A stretch of 17,974 nt of DNA from Streptomyces sp. MUM 178J. GTDB taxonomy: Bacteria; Actinomycetota; Actinomycetes; Streptomycetales; Streptomycetaceae. The notes beneath the pieces were generated by a model. That model worked only from the letters and a program-made list of their open reading frames with translations. It was not told where the DNA came from and did not search any database. The first letter of the stretch is position 1; each line of letters begins with the position of its first letter. Positions 11,880-17,974 of this stretch are shown here, one piece after another. A program made the translations under genes and the position numbers. The stretch covers positions 1 through 17,974 of the forward strand of contig NZ_JADWYQ010000075.1 in NCBI RefSeq assembly GCF_022414575.1. The letters are read 5' to 3'.

Positions 11880-11915
11880 CGCCGACGGCGTCACCATCTG
11901 GAGAAACGTCACGTC

Positions 11916-11952
11916 GTCAGGGCGGGCCCGCATGGTGCGGACCCGCCCTGAC
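11916..11952. terminator. Hairpin terminator downstream of bldD
   Basis: The arms 11916-11931 and 11937-11952 are 16 bases long with one mismatch (GTCAGGGCGGG at the base of the stem) and enclose a 5-base loop. It begins 37 bases after the bldD stop. There is no T-run; the stem strength alone makes this a good terminator candidate in either direction. Confidence 0.75.
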
Positions 11953-12041
11953 GCGCGTCCGGACGTCCCACCGGGATCCGGACGGCTTACCGGGATACTG
12001 CCTCGCCCAGGACTCTGATATGCCCCGAGCCCCGAATGGGC

Positions 12042-12085
12042 CAGGCCCGCGGCGGAAGACCGTCTCGTCTTCCGCCGCGGGCCTG
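12042..12085. terminator. Strong 19-bp hairpin between bldD and nusB
   Basis: A perfect 19-bp stem (CAGGCCCGCGGCGGAAGAC at 12042-12060, complement at 12067-12085) with a 6-base loop. It lies 59 bases beyond the nusB stop on the minus strand, so it most likely ends the efp-nusB transcript and may also back up the bldD terminator. Confidence 0.8.
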
Positions 12086-12144
12086 TGTGTCGGCTTTGCG
12101 GGCGGCGCCGCCGGACCGGCCGACCGGCCGTGCCCTGCGTCTCG

Positions 12145-12573
12145 TCAGTCGCGGCGCAGGCTCGGCTTGAGCTCCTTGAAACGGCCCAGCAGGCCGTTCA
12201 CAAACGAGGGGGACTCGTCGGTGGAGAACTCCTTCGCGAGCTGCACCGCCTCGTCGATCACCACCGCGTCCGGCGTCTCGTCCACCCACACCAGTTCATA
12301 CGCCCCGAGCCGCAGGATGTTGCGGTCGACGACCGGCATCCGGTCGAGCGTCCAGCCGACCGCGTAGGAGGCGATGAGCTCGTCGATCCGGTCGGCGTGC
12401 GCCGCGTATCCCTCGACCAGCTCCATCGTGTACTCGCCGACCGGCGGCTGCCGGTCGTCGGTCCGTGAGTGCCGCACCCAGTCGGCGAGGACCGTCTGCA
12501 CGGTCGCTCCGCGCTGGTCGGCCTCGAAGAGGATCTGGAAAGCGCGCTTACGGGCCTTGTTCCGGGCAGCCAC
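12145..12573 (-). CDS. nusB: Transcription antitermination factor NusB
   Basis: An RNA-binding all-helical protein that, with NusE (S10), NusA and NusG, promotes antitermination on rRNA operons. The 142-residue protein shows the family pattern: basic N-terminus AARNKARKRAFQILFEAD, then WTLDRMPVVDRNILRLGAYEL (about 74-94) and the C-terminal VVIDEAVQLAKEFSTDESPSFVNGLLG region. The start is a GTG at 12573, 2 bases after the efp stop. The ribosome binding site is weak, so coupling to efp is likely. The efp-nusB pairing is widespread in Gram-positive bacteria. Confidence 0.96.
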   Translation of the reverse strand: MAARNKARKRAFQILFEADQRGATVQTVLADWVRHSRTDDRQPPVGEYTMELVEGYAAHADRIDELIASYAVGWTLDRMPVVDRNILRLGAYELVWVDETPDAVVIDEAVQLAKEFSTDESPSFVNGLLGRFKELKPSLRRD

Positions 12574-12575
12574 TG

Positions 12576-13142
12576 TTAGCTGTTCACCCGGCCGAGGTAG
12601 TCGCCGGAACGGGTGTCGACCTTGATCTTCTCACCGGTGGTGATGAAGAGCGGGACCTGGATGGTGTAGCCGGTCTCCAGCGTGGCGGGCTTGGTGCCGC
12701 CGGTGGAGCGGTCGCCCTGGACGCCCGGCTCGGTCTCCTTGATCTCCAGCTCGACGGCGGCCGGCAGCTCGACGTAGAGCACCTCGCCCTCGTGTGTGGC
12801 GACGGTGGCCTCGAAGCCCTCGATCAGGAAGTTGGCGGCGTCGCCGACGGCCTTGCGGTCGACGTGCAGCTGGTCGTAGGTCTCCATGTCCATGAAGACG
12901 AAGTAGTCGCCGTCCATGTAGGAGAACTGCATGTCGCGGCGGTCGACGGTGGCCGTCTCGACCTTCACGCCGGCGTTGAACGTCTTGTCGACGGTCTTGC
13001 CGGAGAGCACGTTCTTGAGCTTGGTGCGCACAAAGGCCGGGCCCTTGCCGGGCTTGACGTGCTGGAACTCGATGACGGACCAGAGCTGGCCGCCTTCGAG
13101 CTTGAGCACCATGCCGTTCTTGAGGTCGTTCGTGGAAGCCAC
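12576..13142 (-). CDS. efp: Translation elongation factor P
   Basis: Binds ribosomes stalled at polyproline and stimulates peptide bond formation. The 188-residue protein has the KOW-like N-terminal domain, a central OB domain (about 68-125) and the C-terminal OB domain ending GDYLGRVNS. The tip of the functional loop reads PGKGP (31-35) with K33 in the position modified in E. coli. This palindromic PGKGP form belongs to the actinobacterial subfamily, in which the lysine is reported to act unmodified. The GTG start at 13142 has AGGAG about 13 bases upstream. The gene lies 80 bp after the M24 gene and 2 bp before nusB. Confidence 0.97.
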   Translation of the reverse strand: MASTNDLKNGMVLKLEGGQLWSVIEFQHVKPGKGPAFVRTKLKNVLSGKTVDKTFNAGVKVETATVDRRDMQFSYMDGDYFVFMDMETYDQLHVDRKAVGDAANFLIEGFEATVATHEGEVLYVELPAAVELEIKETEPGVQGDRSTGGTKPATLETGYTIQVPLFITTGEKIKVDTRSGDYLGRVNS

Positions 13143-13222
13143 GGTTGCGGAATCTCCTGGACTGACGCTGGTGGACGACGAAGGGACGCGCGCGCAGGCG
13201 ATGCCGGCGGGGCCGGCGAGGG

Positions 13223-14323
13223 CTAGAGCGCGAGCAGCTCCTTGGTCGTGATGGTGAGTAGCTCGGGTCCGCCGTCCGCCTCCTGGCGTACGACGAGCGT
13301 GTCATCGATCCGGACCCCGCCCCGGCCCGGGAGGTGGACCCCCGGTTCGACGGTGACCGGCACACAAGCGTCCAGTTTACCCATGGCGACAGGCGTCAGC
13401 TGCGGGTCCTCGTCGATTTCGAGCCCGACCCCGTGACCGGTGGCGGCCGAGAGGCCGTCGCCATGGCCGGCGGCGTCCAGGATCTGCCGGGCCGCTCGAT
13501 CGACATCGCGACAGGCCGCGCCCGGAACGAGGGCCTCCCTACCCGCCCGCTGCGCGGCGAAGACCAGGTCGTACAGCTCGATCTGCCAGTCGGCGGGGGT
13601 CGTGCCGATGACGAACGTACGGCCGATCTCGCAGCGGTAGCCGCGGTAGTCGGCGCCGAGGCAGACGGTGAGGAAGTCGCCCTCCTCGACACGGCGGTCG
13701 CTGGGGCGGTGGGCGGCGCGGCCGGAGTTGGGGCCGGTCGCGACGGAGGTCGGGAAGGCGGGGCCGTCGGCGCCGTGATCGACGAGACGGCGCTCGAGTT
13801 CGAGCGCCAGATGCCGTTCCGTGCGGCCCACCAGGATGGACTCCAGGAGTTCGCCCAGGGCCTGGTCGGTGATCTCCGCGGCGATCCGCAGACAGGCGAT
13901 CTCCTCCTCGTCCTTGACAAGGCGGAGCTGCTCTACGGAGTGGCCGATGTCGGTGAGCCGGATGCGGGGGGCGACGGAGCGGACCGCGCGGTGGCGGGCG
14001 ACGGTGAGGTGGTGCTCCTCCACGGCCAGGGAGTCCGCCCCCGCGGTCCGCGCGAACTCCGCGCCGGCGACGGCCGGGTCGCCGGCGGAGCCGGGCAGGA
14101 CGGCGACTCGGAGGGCTTCGTCGGGGCGGCCGTCCGCCGAGTCGGCCGTGTACGGGCAGAGCAGGACGTCCTCGCCAGGGCCGAGGAGGAGGACGGCGCC
14201 GGGCGGGGCCGCGCCTGCGAGATAGCGGACGTTGGCGGGGCGGGAGACGAGCACGGCGCCGCCGCCGTTCGCCGCGCACTGCTCACGGAGCCGACCGCGC
14301 CGTACGCCAAACACCTCTCCCAT
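13223..14323 (-). CDS. M24 (Xaa-Pro peptidase) family protein with altered metal site
   Basis: A 366-residue protein with the two-domain layout of Xaa-Pro dipeptidases: a creatinase-like N-terminal domain (about 1-130) with the [10 protein letters not shown] motif, and a pita-bread C-terminal domain (about 135-366). The framework motifs are conserved, but by alignment to the family pattern several key residues differ. The first metal aspartate is C221 ([11 protein letters not shown]), the second is E232 (CEIGRTF), the last metal glutamate is D340 (GVRIDD), and the second histidine of the usual GHGxGLExHE is D304 ([10 protein letters not shown]). H297, E326 and H205 remain. It is annotated in relatives as an aminopeptidase P-like protein; activity here is uncertain. 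The ATG at 14323 fits the family N-terminus although the ribosome binding site is poor. It is upstream of efp, a common neighbour pairing. Confidence 0.88.
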   Translation of the reverse strand: MGEVFGVRRGRLREQCAANGGGAVLVSRPANVRYLAGAAPPGAVLLLGPGEDVLLCPYTADSADGRPDEALRVAVLPGSAGDPAVAGAEFARTAGADSLAVEEHHLTVARHRAVRSVAPRIRLTDIGHSVEQLRLVKDEEEIACLRIAAEITDQALGELLESILVGRTERHLALELERRLVDHGADGPAFPTSVATGPNSGRAAHRPSDRRVEEGDFLTVCLGADYRGYRCEIGRTFVIGTTPADWQIELYDLVFAAQRAGREALVPGAACRDVDRAARQILDAAGHGDGLSAATGHGVGLEIDEDPQLTPVAMGKLDACVPVTVEPGVHLPGRGGVRIDDTLVVRQEADGGPELLTITTKELLAL

Positions 14324-14442
14324 GGCCCCGAGCCTACGAGCCTGAGGCCCACGCGTCGCGCGGACCACCCCCGACAGGGTGCGACATGGCCCCCTTCGGG
14401 GGCCCTGGCGGGGGTTCTCCCGCCCACCCGCCCTCCGAATAT

Positions 14443-14461
14443 CCGGGGGCTCCGCCCCCGG
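14443..14461. repeat. GGGGGC-TCC-GCCCCC extragenic hairpin
   Basis: A perfect 8-bp stem, CCGGGGGC-TCC-GCCCCCGG, is followed by GGACCCCCGCGCCTCAATCG. The same stem in the other orientation lies at 2888-2906. It is part of a dispersed repeat family. Confidence 0.7.
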
Positions 14462-14478
14462 ACCCCCGCGCCTCAATC

Positions 14479-14668
14479 GCCGGCGCGGCTGGTTTCTGGC
14501 TCCCCCGCCTCGACGGTCGGCAAGGCCGGTTTCCGGCCTCCCACACCTCGGGGGTCGGCAAGGCCGGTTTCCGGCCCCCCACACCTCGGGGGTCGGCAAG
14601 GCCGGATTCCGGCCCCCCACACCTCGGGGGTCGGCAAGGCCGGTTTCCGGCCCCCCACATCGACGGCC
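14479..14668. repeat. 38-bp tandem hairpin array
   Basis: Units beginning TCGGCAAGGCCGG start at exactly 38-base intervals (14517, 14555, 14593, 14631); the last unit diverges in its final bases, and a more degenerate copy precedes at about 14479-14516. Each full unit contains the stem-loop GGCCGG-TTT-CCGGCC (ATT in the third unit) and a spacer ending CACACCTCGGGGG. The two full spacers after the hairpin are identical. The array lies between the P-loop gene and the M24 gene. Its function is unknown; it could terminate or insulate transcription. Confidence 0.9.
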
Positions 14669-14711
14669 GGCAGGGCGTGATTGTGCAGGCTCTCGCGCCT
14701 CAAACGACAGC

Positions 14712-14743
14712 GGGCTGGAATTGGGCGCAGCCAAATCAAGCCC
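14712..14743. repeat. Imperfect inverted repeat
   Basis: The arms GGGCTGGAATTGG (14712-14724) and CCAAATCAAGCCC (14731-14743) pair at 11 of 13 positions around a 6-base loop. It is preceded by GCGCCTCAAACG, a string typical of Streptomyces extragenic repeats. Confidence 0.55.
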
Positions 14744-14766
14744 GTCGGGGGCACGTCTGCGGGGTG

Positions 14767-14828
14767 CCGCCGGACGGAGTCTGGGGGACATGGCTGGGGG
14801 AGCTTGAAGACACGGCTTTCAGGCCGTG
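14767..14828. repeat. Diverged copy of the 2.7-kb repeat module with adjoining hairpin
   Basis: Contains CCGGACGGAGTCTGGGGGA and GGCTGGGGGAGCTTGA, matching the order of the two modules at 2658-2708 and 2829-2880. The GTACC palindrome is replaced by GTGCCGCC. It is joined directly to the CACGGC-TTTCAG-GCCGTG hairpin (14811-14828), a relative of the ACGGCC hairpin at 2528-2542. Confidence 0.65.
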
Positions 14829-14919
14829 CGAGGAGTCTGGAGGCGGAGCCCCCAGTGACGGGAAGTGGGGTCCCCCAGGCCCCCAGGGCGTAGGGGGAGG
14901 GTCGGGGAGAGCGAACCGC

Positions 14920-15717
14920 CTACCAGGAGGGCGGGCTCGCGATCGCGCGGGCCAGGACGTCGTCAAGCGCTCTCGCCGTCGTTTCCACGTCATACGTGGA
15001 GTTGTCGATGATCGGGAGGCCGGAGCCGTACCAGCCCGCCATGCGGCCGTGGATGCCCGCGACCTCCTCGTCGGAGAGGCGGCGGTTGCCGGTGCGTTCG
15101 GAGTTGCGTTCGAGGACGATGTCGAGACCGGGGAGCAGCACGACCGGCAGCAGCCCGGGGCCCACGTGCCGCTTCCAGCCGCCGAGGCCGACGACCGGGC
15201 GGTCGGGAAAGACGGCGTCGTCGAGGATGCAGGAGATGCCGTTGGCGAGGAAGTTGCGAGCGGCGAAGCCGCAGGTGCGGCGGGCCAGGCGGTACTGGGC
15301 CTCGGAGTTGTCGGTCCAGCCGGACTGGGGGTCGGCGAAGCCGGAGCAGACCCATTCCCGGACGTCGTCGAGGCTGATGTGCGCGGTGGGCACGGGACGG
15401 TTCGTCGCCCAGTGGCGGGCCACCGTGGTCTTGCCCGCGCCGGCGGGGCCGATCAGCAGGACGGCCAGCGTGGCCGTGCCGGTGGTGCCGGTCTCCCCGG
15501 GGGAGGAGGCAGGGCCGGTGGCCGGGACCTGGGCGGAGGGGGGCTGCCCGGCTATCGGGACCGGCCCGCCCGGCGCCAGCGGGACATGCCCGGTCGCCCC
15601 CGGAACCGGCGGAGCCGGAGGCGGCGGCCCCGGATGCCGGGCGCCGTGTGCCCAACCCGACGATCCCTGCCCCGGCCCGTGGGGCGGCGGCAGCGGAGCT
15701 CCCACTGCATGCTGCAT
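14920..15717 (-). CDS. P-loop ATPase/kinase-like protein with proline-rich N-terminus
   Basis: The protein has a low-complexity region of about 75 residues rich in Pro, Gly and Ala, then a P-loop domain of about 185 residues. That domain has a Walker A motif GPAGAGKTT, a following HISLDDVREWV segment as in small-molecule or polynucleotide kinases of the AAA_33 group, a Walker B-like ISCILDDAVF, and a basic RNSERTGNRRLSDEEV lid-like segment. It probably phosphorylates a small molecule or nucleic acid end, but the substrate is unknown. The ATG at 15717 has GGAG 9 bases upstream (265 residues). An in-frame TTG at 15747 would add ten residues and has no visible ribosome binding site. It lies downstream of aroQ after a 107-137 bp gap with a hairpin, so it may be co-transcribed with the aro genes. 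Confidence 0.85.
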   Translation of the reverse strand: MQHAVGAPLPPPHGPGQGSSGWAHGARHPGPPPPAPPVPGATGHVPLAPGGPVPIAGQPPSAQVPATGPASSPGETGTTGTATLAVLLIGPAGAGKTTVARHWATNRPVPTAHISLDDVREWVCSGFADPQSGWTDNSEAQYRLARRTCGFAARNFLANGISCILDDAVFPDRPVVGLGGWKRHVGPGLLPVVLLPGLDIVLERNSERTGNRRLSDEEVAGIHGRMAGWYGSGLPIIDNSTYDVETTARALDDVLARAIASPPSW

Positions 15718-15758
15718 CCGGTGCCACTCCGTCTCATACGACGACAACTCGCTGGTCA

Positions 15759-15779
15759 GGCGGCCCGATACGGGCCGCC
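15759..15779 (-). terminator. Hairpin between aroQ and the P-loop gene
   Basis: A perfect 9-bp inverted repeat, GGCGGCCCG-ATA-CGGGCCGCC, lies 75 bases after the aroQ stop and 12-42 bases before the P-loop gene start, depending on the start used. It could end the aro transcript or sit in the leader of the next gene. Confidence 0.5.
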
Positions 15780-15854
15780 GTTATCGAATCTACATCCCCT
15801 GGCCGATGGAGTGGGAACGGCCGGGGGGTTTATGCAGACGCCCAAGGCCGCCTG

Positions 15855-17894
<2,040 letters not shown>

Positions 17895-17898
<4 letters not shown>

Positions 17899-17974
17899 CG
17901 GATCTGGAGGTTGTCGAGGTAGGACCGGACGTTGCGGCGGGTCTCGGCCACGCTGTCGCCGCCGAACTTCTCCG
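17895..17974 (-). CDS. aroC: Chorismate synthase, C-terminal end only
   Basis: Only the last 25 codons and the stop are inside the window; the rest lies beyond the right edge. The tail reads EKFGGDSVAETRRNV followed by RSYLDNLQIR. The KFGGDS...NLRxY-type ending is characteristic of chorismate synthase, and aroC precedes aroK in Streptomyces. The enzyme makes chorismate from EPSP with reduced FMN. The stop overlaps the aroK GTG start by 4 bp. Confidence 0.88.

Larger units (their letters stand above)
14324..14919. other. Non-coding repeat block upstream of the M24 gene
   Basis: About 600 bases without a credible gene. It contains a CCGGGGGC-TCC-GCCCCCGG hairpin (14443-14461), a 38-bp tandem array (14479-14668), an imperfect inverted repeat with 13-base arms (14712-14724 and 14731-14743), a diverged copy of the 2.7-kb repeat module (14767-14810), a CACGGC/GCCGTG hairpin (14811-14828) and a diverged GGCGGAGCCCCC module (about 14835-14900). 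Any promoter of the M24-efp-nusB unit should be here or in the last bases before 14323, but none stands out. Confidence 0.75.

Noticed and set aside
14479..14668. Regular repeats that might be a CRISPR array
   Set aside because: The units are directly abutting 38-mers with identical interiors and no unique spacers, and there are no cas genes nearby.
14324..14791. An N-terminal extension of the M24 protein through the repeat array
   Set aside because: It would translate the 38-bp repeats into low-complexity sequence; the conserved domain begins at the ATG at 14323.

Overview
The window reads as a chromosomal core-metabolism segment of a high-GC actinomycete, almost certainly Streptomyces or a very close relative. 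The evidence is the strongly GC-biased third codon positions, frequent GTG starts, a bldD gene whose product keeps the c-di-GMP-binding signature of Streptomyces BldD at the same residue numbers, and non-coding stretches full of GGGGGCTCCGCCCCC-type extragenic repeats. No mobile genes, CRISPR, tRNA or rRNA were seen.

Layout. (1) 1-320: non-coding, with a degenerate 16-19 bp tandem repeat (136-257) and a hairpin just after pyrF. (2) 321-11155, minus strand: the whole UMP pathway in transcription order pyrR, pyrB, pyrC, a small membrane protein gene, carA, carB, a 641-bp repeat-filled gap, pyrD, pyrF. Most junctions are tight (2-nt gap, or 4- or 8-bp overlaps); the exceptions are pyrR-pyrB (139 bp), orf-carA (169 bp) and carB-pyrD (641 bp). 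(3) 11156-11378: a divergent regulatory region. It holds a PyrR-type RNA hairpin in the pyrR leader that includes the Shine-Dalgarno sequence, and a bldD promoter overlapped by a 15-bp palindrome that fits the BldD operator consensus. (4) 11379-11879, plus strand: bldD, the only plus-strand gene. (5) 11880-12144: two strong hairpins between convergent bldD and nusB. (6) 12145-14323, minus strand: M24 peptidase-like gene, efp, nusB. (7) 14324-14919: non-coding, with a 38-bp tandem hairpin array and other extragenic repeat modules. (8) 14920-17974, minus strand: aroC (3' end only), aroK, aroB, aroQ chained by 4-bp overlaps, then a P-loop gene with a proline-rich N-terminus.

How the genes work together. 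CarA/CarB make carbamoyl phosphate, PyrB and PyrC carry it to dihydroorotate, PyrD oxidises that to orotate and PyrF releases UMP. PyrR probably senses UMP/UTP and represses translation of its own leader. AroB, AroQ, AroK and AroC are four of the seven shikimate steps leading to chorismate. EF-P and NusB serve translation and transcription; BldD is the master repressor of development. The gene content is standard. The points that deserve a second look are the M24 protein with most metal ligands replaced, the PyrR/SD leader element, the BldD operator shared between bldD and the pyr operon, the repeat block inside the pyr operon, and the 38-bp hairpin array. I did not find an obviously new multi-gene system.
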